NCBI GenBank assembly: GCA_903896775.1
Contig: CAITZE010000288.1
Span: 1 to 9,600 of the forward strand
DNA from: an uncultured bacterium
GTDB lineage: Bacteria > Pseudomonadota > Alphaproteobacteria > Rhodospirillales > Rhodospirillaceae
DNA length: 9,600 bases
Direction of reading: 5' to 3'
Position numbers and translations under genes: made by a program
Shown here: positions 1 to 6,437 of the stretch, piece by piece
How positions within the stretch are numbered: position 1 is the stretch's first letter
Layout: each line of letters starts with the position of its first letter
The notes under the pieces: generated by a model
The model's database searches: none
What the model saw: only the letters and a program-made list of their open reading frames with translations
Told to the model about the DNA's origin: nothing

Positions 1-537
1 CAGGCGCTGCGCTTCCCGGTCTTCGTTCTCGGGCTTTTCCATACGTTTGAAGTTGTTATAAGCCTCAACGCCTTCCAACTCCATTTCCGGCAGATAACGC
101 GTAACGAATGCCCGCCAATCGCCGTCGGGGGCTACGCAGCGGGTCTTATTCATATAGTTGAGCGTGATGACGAGGCCACCCAGCTTCCAGAGCAAATTCC
201 AGTTATGGAGATTCTCGGTCGCGGCTTCGATGGAGCGGCGATAAACGCGCTGTGCGATCCACGGCCGCATCACAAAAAGATAGAACAGCACACCCAGCAC
301 CATGGTTGCGGTGCCAAGCAGAAGGTTGATGAGGAACATCAGCAATATGGAGCCGATGATAATGATGAGCAGGGGACCGATGTTTTCCCATGGGCTCCAC
401 ACCGGCGAGCGCGGGTGGTTGAGACGGTCGAAGTCGACAAAAATGCTAACGCGGTCCGCCTGAGAGGATTCCACCAAGCGGGCATATAACGCGCGGTCGC
501 GTTTTTTCTCGCCGCCTTTTGGAGACTCTTGATTCAT
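1..537 (-). CDS. Unrecognised two-span membrane protein, C-terminus cut by window edge
   Basis: An open frame of 179 codons starts at ATG 537-535 and runs uninterrupted to base 1, so the C-terminus lies outside the window. Residues 1-50 are polar and charged (MNQESPKGGEKKRDR at the start). Residues about 52-72 (GPLLIIIIGSILLMFLINLL) and 74-91 (LGTATMVLGVLFYLFVM) form two adjacent hydrophobic spans joined by a very short turn, a likely membrane hairpin. The rest is amphipathic and charged, with many aromatic residues (HNWNLLWKLGG, DGDWRAFVTRYLPE). Codon use is like its neighbours and there are no internal stops, so I take it as a real gene. It lies 101 bases downstream of mltA on the same strand and could be cotranscribed with it or have its own promoter. 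I do not recognise the family. A Shine-Dalgarno sequence is weak at best. Confidence 0.8.
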   Translation of the reverse strand, partial: MNQESPKGGEKKRDRALYARLVESSQADRVSIFVDFDRLNHPRSPVWSPWENIGPLLIIIIGSILLMFLINLLLGTATMVLGVLFYLFVMRPWIAQRVYRRSIEAATENLHNWNLLWKLGGLVITLNYMNKTRCVAPDGDWRAFVTRYLPEMELEGVEAYNNFKRMEKPENEDREAQRL

Positions 538-638
538 ACCTAACCCCGTCGCGGGCGCCCAATTTTGCGGCGCGCACCGTCCTCGCTCAACCTAATTCGG
601 AATGTTTACCCGATTCTAAACGATCAGCATCTTGAAAG

Positions 639-1991
639 TTATTTTGCAGGCCCATTTGGAGTGGGCTCAGCCTGATTTTGGGGACCAGGTGTAGAGCCAT
701 TGATCTGGACCTCATTCATTTGCGGGACGAAAATGAAATAGCCGCCCGTGCTCTTCATCCGCCCAGCCTTGGCAAAGGCGTCATCGCCGTGACCCCAGAA
801 GACATCCCCGCGTACCGGTCCGGTGATAGCTGCGCCGACGTCTTGCGCAACCATGAGACGTTGGAGGGGAATGCCATCGGGATCTGCGGTATCAAGCCAG
901 ACAGGCGCACCTAAGGGGACGAACTGAGGATCGGCCGCGAGGGAGCGCATCGGTGTCAGCGAAATACCTTGCGCGCCGATCGGTCCGTCTTGCGCTTCGG
1001 CGGGATCAAGCTTACGGAAGAAAATATAGCGGGTATTGCGGTTCATATAGGTGGCCGCCTCGGTCGGGTGCTGTGCTAGCCATTCGCGCACCGCGATCAT
1101 GGACGCACCGCCCGGCTTCAACGCGCCGGCTTCCAGCAGAATGCTGCCGATGCCGCGAAATGCGCGGCCGTTGTGACCTGCAAAACCGATACGCATGATT
1201 TGGCCGTCGGGGAGCGTGACGCGGCCGGAGCCCTGAATATGTAGGATGTGAACCGCAACAGGATCTTCGGCCCACAGCAGAACATCGGCGTCATTTGCAA
1301 TTGCGCCGTCGGCGTCGATTTCGGCACGTGTGTAATAGGGTTTCAACTCGCCGTTCTCGATCACACGACCCACTAAGCTCGTAGGCGTGCCGCTCGGCAT
1401 TTGAACAGACGGCGGAAGGAAATCCTTCAGGTTGACGGTGACAAGATTATGCGGACGCCCATAGATCGGCACCTGATAAGCGCCGCCACGCGTCAGAGAG
1501 CCTTTGATATCGGCCTCATAATATCCAGTGAACGTACCGTGATCGTTGGGCGGTTCACGCGCCGCGTCGTCGGAGGAAGCCACCCTTGACTGAGCAACAC
1601 GATAAGCCGTGAAGTTTTGCGTTAGCGCCGCACGCAAGGCCGCATCGCCATCATTGACTTGATCAAGCGTGCGGCACGCCGTCTGCCAAGACTGGGCGTT
1701 ACGCGCGAGCGTATCGCGTCCGACGATGGCGGTCGGATCAAGTTTATCGAATTGCGCGCAGGAGCGCTTCAAAGCCGGTAAGGCTTGAGCGACAGAGTCT
1801 TGGGTCCAGCCCGGCAACTCGTTGATATCGACTGGGGTATAAATCGCTACTGGTTCAGTATGCGGTGGCGGCGTCACGGCGACGGGCACCGATGGAGCCG
1901 GCTGTTGGCCTCTGATGAAAGCCGCACCCATGCCTGCCCCAATCAGCATGGACACAAACACAACGATGGCAAAGCGCGCGAGAGGCGTCAC
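639..1991 (-). CDS. mltA: Membrane-bound lytic murein transglycosylase A (MltA)
   Basis: MltA cleaves the MurNAc-GlcNAc bond of peptidoglycan, leaving 1,6-anhydro-MurNAc, in the periplasm. The 450-residue product has an N-terminal hydrophobic segment (residues about 6-25), then a Pro-rich linker. The MltA domain begins near FTGYYE (154-159) and includes HILHIQGSGRVTLPDG. It is followed by the C-terminal 3D domain, VAQDVGAAITGPVRGDVFWG (381-400), with Asp384, Asp396 and Asp403/404; this domain carries the family's catalytic aspartate. The start is GTG 1991-1989: an in-frame TAA lies upstream, and the next in-frame Met (residue 15) would cut the signal segment. No Cys follows the signal segment, so unlike E. 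coli MltA this is not a lipoprotein and is either released or anchored by its N-terminus. It lies 73 bases after the Tim44-like gene on the same strand, a common alphaproteobacterial pairing. No clear Shine-Dalgarno sequence is visible. The family call is secure. Confidence 0.95.
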   Translation of the reverse strand: MTPLARFAIVVFVSMLIGAGMGAAFIRGQQPAPSVPVAVTPPPHTEPVAIYTPVDINELPGWTQDSVAQALPALKRSCAQFDKLDPTAIVGRDTLARNAQSWQTACRTLDQVNDGDAALRAALTQNFTAYRVAQSRVASSDDAAREPPNDHGTFTGYYEADIKGSLTRGGAYQVPIYGRPHNLVTVNLKDFLPPSVQMPSGTPTSLVGRVIENGELKPYYTRAEIDADGAIANDADVLLWAEDPVAVHILHIQGSGRVTLPDGQIMRIGFAGHNGRAFRGIGSILLEAGALKPGGASMIAVREWLAQHPTEAATYMNRNTRYIFFRKLDPAEAQDGPIGAQGISLTPMRSLAADPQFVPLGAPVWLDTADPDGIPLQRLMVAQDVGAAITGPVRGDVFWGHGDDAFAKAGRMKSTGGYFIFVPQMNEVQINGSTPGPQNQAEPTPNGPAK

Positions 1992-2042
1992 GGTAAAACG
2001 ATGCTGGCGTTTGAATTACACAAAGCCGGACTGAACAGCCGG

Positions 2043-2063
2043 TTTTGTCGCGCTTTTTGTCGC
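2043..2063. repeat. Short 9-base direct repeat between the Tim44-like gene and mltA
   Basis: TTTTGTCGC occurs at 2043-2051 and again at 2055-2063, immediately downstream of the Tim44-like stop codon (TAG, 2067-2065 on the minus strand). On the transcribed strand this reads as two GCGACAAAA units 12 bases apart. It may be chance or local slippage; no function is visible. Confidence 0.4.
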
Positions 2064-2064
2064 A

Positions 2065-2760
2065 CTAGGATTCGATGCTGCGCGTGGCGATCAGGGCCCA
2101 GTTGGGATCGGCTGCGGTAAGATCGCGGGCGAACGTCCAAACATCGGTGACACTCTCGACATGATCGCGATCGCCCTCGATGACGGTGCCAGTCTTGTCT
2201 TTAACGACATTGACTTGTTCGCTTGAGAAACGCACGTCGATGATCGCGCGGTTGTCGCGCACTTCGACAGCCTCAAGACGCGCAGGCTTCAGCACAACCA
2301 GCTCGGTCTCCATGGTTTCGCCGCGTTCTTCGCGTTCCTGAATGGCGGCGGCAAAACGGGAATAGACATCGCCGCTCAGCAGCGGCTTCAAGGTATCCGT
2401 GTCGTTTTTGGCGTAAGCGGCGACAATCATCTCGAACGCTTTGGCCGCACCTTCCAGAAAGGTGCTAGGCGAGAATGAGGGATTAGCCATCTTGATCTGC
2501 ACCAGACCAGCTTCGAGCGGCGTGCCCTGATAGGCCGGCTCAATATCCATCACGATGCTTTCGCGCGAACGACGCGCCAGCGGCACAGGCATCGGCACGA
2601 CGTTGTCGGGATTATGGGGGAAGGCGTCCTCACGCGCATCGCGCGATTCCGGCGTCGGTTCATGGCCGGTGCGCCGGCCTAATACGCTGCGCAGGCGCAG
2701 GACAATAAAGCCCGCGGCCATAGCTAGGATAATGATGTCGATGAACTGGAAACCTTCCAT
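2065..2760 (-). CDS. Tim44-like domain protein (TimA type)
   Basis: The 231-residue product has an N-terminal membrane segment (FIDIIILAMAAGFIVLRLR, about residues 5-23) with basic residues after it. A variable charged and Pro-rich linker follows (about 24-65), then a Tim44-like domain to the C-terminus (starting near PAYQGTPLEAGLVQIKMANP and ending TFARDLTAADPNWALIATRS). Such proteins are bacterial relatives of the mitochondrial import motor component Tim44 and are widespread in Alphaproteobacteria as membrane-anchored, cytoplasmic-facing proteins; their bacterial role is poorly defined. The start is ATG 2760-2758. An AAGGA sits about 12 bases upstream, and a stronger AAGGAGGAGA lies about 30 bases upstream but has no start codon near it. 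The gene is first in a minus-strand group with mltA and is divergent from secB, matching the usual order in the class. The assignment rests on N-terminal architecture, domain pattern and context. Confidence 0.88.
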   Translation of the reverse strand: MEGFQFIDIIILAMAAGFIVLRLRSVLGRRTGHEPTPESRDAREDAFPHNPDNVVPMPVPLARRSRESIVMDIEPAYQGTPLEAGLVQIKMANPSFSPSTFLEGAAKAFEMIVAAYAKNDTDTLKPLLSGDVYSRFAAAIQEREERGETMETELVVLKPARLEAVEVRDNRAIIDVRFSSEQVNVVKDKTGTVIEGDRDHVESVTDVWTFARDLTAADPNWALIATRSIES

Positions 2761-3138
2761 CGTATCGCCGTGTCCTTAAAACCTGCTCGTTCTCCTCCTT
2801 ACTTAAGACCAAGGAGAGGCGAGAGTTATATGCCGTAGGTGGGGGCCATACGCAGCGCCCGAAGCCCCAATTAACCGATGTATGGGCTCAGATAAAACGC
2901 TCAAGAACGAAAATAGGCTCTAAGCCCTTAAAGGGCAAGCGAGGGTGGCGGTTTTGTCATGTATTTCAGGCCGGTCCGCCACGCGGTCTCGGATATGGTT
3001 TGGCCGGACGCCGGGTGCTTGTACGGCGCAGCGAAGCATGTTAGTTCGCACGGCTTTTTGGCCTAACCCCCTAAGCCCCAATGATGTACCGAAGGCCAAT
3101 GCTGAAGATCAGCATTTGTCCTTCAGACGGAGACAGAA
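2761..3138. promoter_or_regulatory. Divergent spacer between the Tim44-like gene and secB, with several inverted repeats
   Basis: This 378-base stretch must hold the promoters of the Tim44-like gene (-) and secB (+), because both start at its edges. I see no convincing gene in it; a 65-codon frame at 2945-3142 has unlikely composition and runs into the secB start. Inverted repeats are GCCCTTAAAGGGC (2924-2936, 6-base arms around one base), GTGGCGG/CCGCCAC (2945-2951 with 2976-2982), GCGAA/TTCGC (3031-3035 with 3045-3049, then T5 at 3055-3059) and AATGCTGA/TCAGCATT (3098-3105 with 3109-3116). I could not fix a -35/-10 pair with confidence. The gene fxsA, often found hereabouts in relatives, is not present. 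Confidence 0.55.
3098..3116. repeat. Perfect 8-base inverted repeat just upstream of secB
   Basis: AATGCTGA and TCAGCATT flank the 3-base centre AGA. The repeat ends 22 bases before the secB start codon and 12 bases before its GGAGA ribosome binding site. As DNA it could be a dimeric regulator's operator; as RNA it would form a small stable hairpin in the secB leader. No T-run follows, so it is not an intrinsic terminator. Confidence 0.5.
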
Positions 3139-3654
3139 ATGAGCGACGCGCCCCAAGATACCGCCCCTGAGGCAAACGACGTTCCAGCGGCTCCGCCGTT
3201 GCAGTTCTTAGGGCAATACATCAAGGATCTGTCCTTCGAAGCCCCATTGGCGCCCGATATCTTCAATATTCTGCGCGAAACCCCGCCTGACATGGGCATT
3301 ACGATTGATGCTAACGCCCGCCAGATCGAGGGCCCGTTGTTCGAAGTGGTCGTCACGGTCAATCTGGATGCCAAGGCCGGCGAAAAGACCGCCTTCATCA
3401 TGGAATTGACCTACGCCGCCGTGGTGGAGGTCAACACCCAGGTCGTTCCGCAAGAATATGCGCATTCGCTGCTGCTGATCGAAGTGCCGCGCCACCTTTT
3501 CCCGTTTGTGCGTCAAATCGTCTCGCACACGACGGGTGCCGGCGGATTCCCACCTGTGATGGTCCAAATGATCGATTTTGCGGATCTTTACCGCAAGAAG
3601 TTCGGCACGCCCGGCCAAATGCCGGAAGCCCCGCCCGCGCCGGCTGTTCATTAA
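3139..3654 (+). CDS. secB: Protein-export chaperone SecB
   Basis: SecB is a cytosolic tetrameric chaperone that holds preproteins unfolded and hands them to SecA for export through SecYEG. The 171-residue product has an acidic Pro/Ala-rich N-terminal tail (about 1-20), then the SecB core. Recognisable core blocks are LQFLGQYIKDLSFEAP (21-36), AFIMELTYAAVVEV, and the family signature LLLIEVPRHLFPFVRQIVS, TTGAGGFPPVMVQMIDFADLY. A Pro-rich tail ends the protein (GTPGQMPEAPPAPAVH). It is slightly longer than E. coli SecB (155 residues), as is usual in Alphaproteobacteria. The start ATG at 3139 is preceded by GGAGA at 3129-3133. It is the only plus-strand gene left of 7265. It converges on dnaQ with 23 bases between the stop codons and no clear terminator in that gap. 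Confidence 0.97.
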   Translation: MSDAPQDTAPEANDVPAAPPLQFLGQYIKDLSFEAPLAPDIFNILRETPPDMGITIDANARQIEGPLFEVVVTVNLDAKAGEKTAFIMELTYAAVVEVNTQVVPQEYAHSLLLIEVPRHLFPFVRQIVSHTTGAGGFPPVMVQMIDFADLYRKKFGTPGQMPEAPPAPAVH

Positions 3655-3677
3655 GCCAGATACGGACCTCGCGAGCT

Positions 3678-4361
3678 CTAATTACTAGACGTTTTGAGCC
3701 AAATCGCCGTTTTGAAGGTGGCGATAAAGGCGGTATGTGCGGTCAATTCCGCTGCCGTAGGGGCATGAGGCCGCGCGGGGCGAATGCTGCGGTCTTGCAC
3801 TAATTGCTGCGCAACAACGGTTTCCACCGCCGCCAAGGCAAGACCCGGCTCACGGCCACCGATCAGCTCTAGGTAGACCTTCGACAGAAGTTTAGCGTCC
3901 AGCAGCGCGCCGTGTTTGTCGCGGCTGGTGAGATCGATTTGAAACCGCCGGCAGAGGGCGTCCAGGCTGGCTTGAGCGCCCGGGAATTTGCGGCGCGCCA
4001 GCAGCACCGTATCGATGGCGCGGTCATTGGAGAGCGTGTTTCGGCCAACACGCTTCAGCTCGGCATTGATGAAATTCATATCGAAGCTGGCATTGTGGGC
4101 AATGATTGGAGAGTCGCCAATAAAGGTCAGCAGTTCTTCGGCAACCGCAGCAAAAAGCGGTTTGTCCGCCAAAAACGTCGCCGAAAGCCCGTGAACGGCT
4201 TCGGCTTGCGCCGGCATATCGCGCTCGGGGTTGAGGTAGCTGTGAAACTCCTGGCCTGTGGCCATGTGATTGAAAAGCTCGACACAACCGATCTCGACCA
4301 CACGGTCGCCAGTCAGCGGATCGAAGCCGGTGGTTTCGGTATCGAGGACAATTTCACGCAT
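3678..4361 (-). CDS. dnaQ: DNA polymerase III epsilon subunit (3'-5' proofreading exonuclease)
   Basis: DnaQ removes misincorporated nucleotides as part of the Pol III core, with DnaE. The 227-residue product is a DEDDh exonuclease. Motif I is LDTETTG with Asp7 and Glu9; motif II is HNASFDMNF with Asp94; motif III is HGALLDAKLL with His150 and Asp155. The C-terminal region after about residue 175 is Ala-rich and corresponds to the part that contacts the polymerase in relatives. I chose ATG 4361-4359 because MREIVLDTETTG is the family's normal N-terminus, AAAGG sits just upstream, and the start falls 8 bases after the coaE stop. The frame stays open to an ATG at 4493, but that would overlap coaE by about 120 bases and add 44 residues with no family match. 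It is the last gene of the five-gene minus-strand operon. Confidence 0.95.
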   Translation of the reverse strand: MREIVLDTETTGFDPLTGDRVVEIGCVELFNHMATGQEFHSYLNPERDMPAQAEAVHGLSATFLADKPLFAAVAEELLTFIGDSPIIAHNASFDMNFINAELKRVGRNTLSNDRAIDTVLLARRKFPGAQASLDALCRRFQIDLTSRDKHGALLDAKLLSKVYLELIGGREPGLALAAVETVVAQQLVQDRSIRPARPHAPTAAELTAHTAFIATFKTAIWLKTSSN

Positions 4362-4369
4362 GGCGGCCT

Positions 4370-4963
4370 TTAGTTTCTTCGGCGAATTTTCAACAATCTG
4401 AGGGTTTGTGTGAGTCGGCGCAAGGTCTCGCGTTTGCCGAGACCTGAGGGAAGTACGACGTCGGCTGCCGCACGCTTCCTCACATCGGACCATTGCAGCG
4501 ACAGAATGCTTTGCAGCCGCGCCGGCGTCATTCCGGGGCGGGCGAGGGCCCGCTGACGTTGCAGAAAAGATGGTGCAGAAATAACGATCACGAAATCGCA
4601 GATAGCGTCGATTTTGCCTTCGAACAGCAGCGGGACGTCGAGCACCACAATCGGATACCGCGCGAGACCAGCGCGTTGCAAAAACCGCTCGCGATCTTCG
4701 CGCACCAGCGGATGAATGATCGCTTCCAAATCCTTCAGAGCTGCGCGGTCTGCAAACACCTTGGCACCGAGTACTTTGCGGTTAGCGCCTTTGCGATCGA
4801 CCGTACCGGGAAAGCGGGCTTCGACAGCCTGCAATGCTTTGCCTTTCGGCCCGAGCAACGCATGCACAACGCGATCCGCATCAAAGACTGGAATTCCGAG
4901 ATGTTTCAAAAACCCAGCCACGGTTGACTTCCCCATGGCAACCGAGCCGGTCAGACCGATCAC
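4370..4963 (-). CDS. coaE: Dephospho-CoA kinase
   Basis: CoaE phosphorylates the ribose 3'-hydroxyl of dephospho-CoA with ATP, the last step of coenzyme A synthesis, in the cytosol. With a GTG start at 4963-4961 the product is 197 residues, the usual family length. It begins MIGLTGSVAMGKST, with the P-loop at 6-13. Other family marks are FDADRVVH (27-34), IIHPLVR (82-88), VLDVPLLFE (107-115, substrate-side loop), RALARPGMTPARLQSILSLQ (138-157) and the final KRAAADVVLPSGLG. The start is uncertain: no good Shine-Dalgarno sequence precedes 4963. An in-frame GTG at 5005-5003 lies just after the aroE stop and would add 14 basic residues. An ATG at 5071 would overlap aroE by 61 bases and is unlikely. 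It sits between aroE and dnaQ, the usual alphaproteobacterial order. Confidence 0.93.
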   Translation of the reverse strand: MIGLTGSVAMGKSTVAGFLKHLGIPVFDADRVVHALLGPKGKALQAVEARFPGTVDRKGANRKVLGAKVFADRAALKDLEAIIHPLVREDRERFLQRAGLARYPIVVLDVPLLFEGKIDAICDFVIVISAPSFLQRQRALARPGMTPARLQSILSLQWSDVRKRAAADVVLPSGLGKRETLRRLTQTLRLLKIRRRN

Positions 4964-5010
4964 TAGGTTTGTGCCGCGATGTCTGGGTTTAAGTTTTGTC
5001 CGCACGGGTT

Positions 5011-5835
5011 TTATTTTCCAAGGACATGCGCACGGAGGGCCGCTGTGACTTCGGGCTTTTGGCCGAACCAACCTTCGAAGCCACGCTGCGCCTGATAGAG
5101 CAACATGCCGAGACCGTCGACCACGGTATTTCCGCGCGCGCGCGCGCCTGCCAGCAGCTGGGTTTCCAGCGGCGTGTACACGATATCGGTGACAACCGCG
5201 CGCGGTGAAAGCGTTTGAAGGTCGAGATCTAAAGCCGGCTGGCCCTGCATGCCTTGCGTTGTCGTATTGACCAACAGACCTGCGGTTTTAAGACGCGCAG
5301 TGCGTTCTTCCCACGGTGCAACACCTAAATTTCCACCGAGATCGCGCGCTAGATTTTCAGCGCGCGTCGTCGTGCGATTAATGACGCAGATTTCGGGCAC
5401 ACCGGCGTCCTGCAAAGCCACGCAGACCGCACGAGCGGCTCCACCGGCTCCCAATACAACCGCAGGGCCTGCCTTCGGATCGAAATTTGGCGCGCCGAAT
5501 TTAAGGCTGGTGATAAATCCATAGGCGTCCGTATTGGTAGCTTTGAGCCGACCGTCGGCGGTGGCGAAAATCGTATTCACCGCGCCGATCCGTTGTCCTT
5601 CGGGCGAGACCTCATCCACCACGCTCATGGCGGCTTCTTTGTGCGGCACGGTGAGGTTGACGCCTGCAAAGCCACGTTCTGGCAAAGCACGCAGGGCAGC
5701 TGCGAGCTCGTCGGGCTTCACCGGGAGCCGCTCGTAACTGCCGTCGATGCCATAGGCTTTAAGCCAAAAGCCATGCAGCGCCGGCGAGCGCGAATGATCA
5801 ACCGGCCAACCCATGACTCCGGCTTTAATTGTCAT
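5011..5835 (-). CDS. aroE: Shikimate dehydrogenase (NADP+)
   Basis: AroE reduces 3-dehydroshikimate to shikimate with NADPH, the fourth step of the pathway to chorismate and aromatic amino acids. The 274-residue product has all the expected marks: the shikimate-binding SRSPALH (15-21), NLTVPHKEA with catalytic Lys66, GAVNT with Asn87, TNTDAYGF with catalytic Asp103, the NADP-binding GAGGAARA (129-136), the NADP-selective NRTTTRAENLA (153-163), NTTTQGM, and the C-terminal VDGLGMLLYQAQRGFEGWFG with Gln248. Length is typical for AroE (about 270-280). The start ATG 5835-5833 overlaps the maf stop by 4 bases (ATGA), which implies translational coupling. A second-position paralogue such as quinate dehydrogenase (YdiB) is less likely given the operon and motifs. 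Confidence 0.97.
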   Translation of the reverse strand: MTIKAGVMGWPVDHSRSPALHGFWLKAYGIDGSYERLPVKPDELAAALRALPERGFAGVNLTVPHKEAAMSVVDEVSPEGQRIGAVNTIFATADGRLKATNTDAYGFITSLKFGAPNFDPKAGPAVVLGAGGAARAVCVALQDAGVPEICVINRTTTRAENLARDLGGNLGVAPWEERTARLKTAGLLVNTTTQGMQGQPALDLDLQTLSPRAVVTDIVYTPLETQLLAGARARGNTVVDGLGMLLYQAQRGFEGWFGQKPEVTAALRAHVLGK

Positions 5836-6437
5836 CGCGCCACCACCTCGTTTTCGCGCAAGAACGCAAGCAACTCAAGAAGCGGCAGGCCCAGGATGGT
5901 GAAGAAATCTCCGTCGATACGGCTGAACAACTGCGCGCCCGGACCTTCCAGCTGATACGCCCCCACTGAGGTCAGGACGGCTGGGCCGGCAAGCTCAAGG
6001 TAGCCATCAATGAAAGTATCGCTGAAAGGGCGCATGGTCAGACGCGGCACGGCGACATGATGCCAGATGCGTGCGCCATTGAGTGCTACAGCGACTGCCG
6101 TAGGCAACGCATGGGTTTTGCCGCGCATCGCGACGAGGTGATCGCGCGCACCGGCCATATCCGTAGGTTTATCGAACCAGGCGCCGTCGCATTCCAACAT
6201 CTGGTCGGCGCCGATCACTAGCGCATTGTCGTGACGCTGCGAGACCTGGATCGCTTTTAATTCAGCGAGGGTCTCGGCGCATTGTGCCGCGGTAGCATCT
6301 TCTGCTTTCAAAGACACTTTGATGGAATCTTCATCGGTATGAGCCGGAATAATTTCGACCGCGACGCCGGCAGCACGCAGCAAGTTCGCGCGGCTTTTGC
6401 TGGCAGAAGCTAAAATCAAACGAGAAGGTTTGCTCAT
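5832..6437 (-). CDS. maf: Maf family nucleoside triphosphate pyrophosphatase
   Basis: Maf proteins hydrolyse dTTP/UTP or modified nucleotides such as m7GTP to monophosphate and pyrophosphate, cleaning the nucleotide pool and, in some species, influencing septation. The 201-residue product shows the N-terminal LILASASKSRANLL (7-20), the VIGADQML block with catalytic-site Asp78, FDKP (88-91), the region after MRGKTH, and the C-terminal YQLEGPGAQLFSRIDGDFFTILGLPLLELL (161-190). The usual SPRR of the first motif reads SKSR here, which keeps the binding Arg16. Which substrate subgroup it belongs to (dTTP/UTP or m7GTP) cannot be settled by eye. The start ATG 6437-6435 overlaps the upstream stop by 4 bases (ATGA), and its own stop overlaps aroE by 4, so the three genes are probably coupled. 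Confidence 0.94.
   Translation of the reverse strand: MSKPSRLILASASKSRANLLRAAGVAVEIIPAHTDEDSIKVSLKAEDATAAQCAETLAELKAIQVSQRHDNALVIGADQMLECDGAWFDKPTDMAGARDHLVAMRGKTHALPTAVAVALNGARIWHHVAVPRLTMRPFSDTFIDGYLELAGPAVLTSVGAYQLEGPGAQLFSRIDGDFFTILGLPLLELLAFLRENEVVAR

Noticed and set aside
2945..3142. 65-codon plus-strand frame before secB
   Set aside because: Composition is unlike a protein (many Arg/Ser/Trp from GC-rich repeats), it has no ribosome site, overlaps the secB start and covers the inverted repeats.
3208..3651. 147-codon minus-strand frame opposite secB
   Set aside because: It is the mirror of the well-conserved SecB frame; its protein has His/Arg-rich shadow composition.
3655..3677. Terminator between convergent secB and dnaQ
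   Set aside because: Only the short palindrome CTCGCGAG is present, with no stem of useful length or T-run, so I cannot support one.
4362..4493. 44-residue N-terminal extension of DnaQ starting at ATG 4493
   Set aside because: It overlaps coaE in another frame by about 120 bases, has no family match, and the internal start MREIVLDTETTG with AAAGG upstream is the normal DnaQ N-terminus.
4964..5071. 36-residue N-terminal extension of CoaE starting at ATG 5071
   Set aside because: It overlaps the aroE C-terminus by 61 bases and puts basic, Cys-containing sequence ahead of a P-loop that normally starts within a few residues of the N-terminus.
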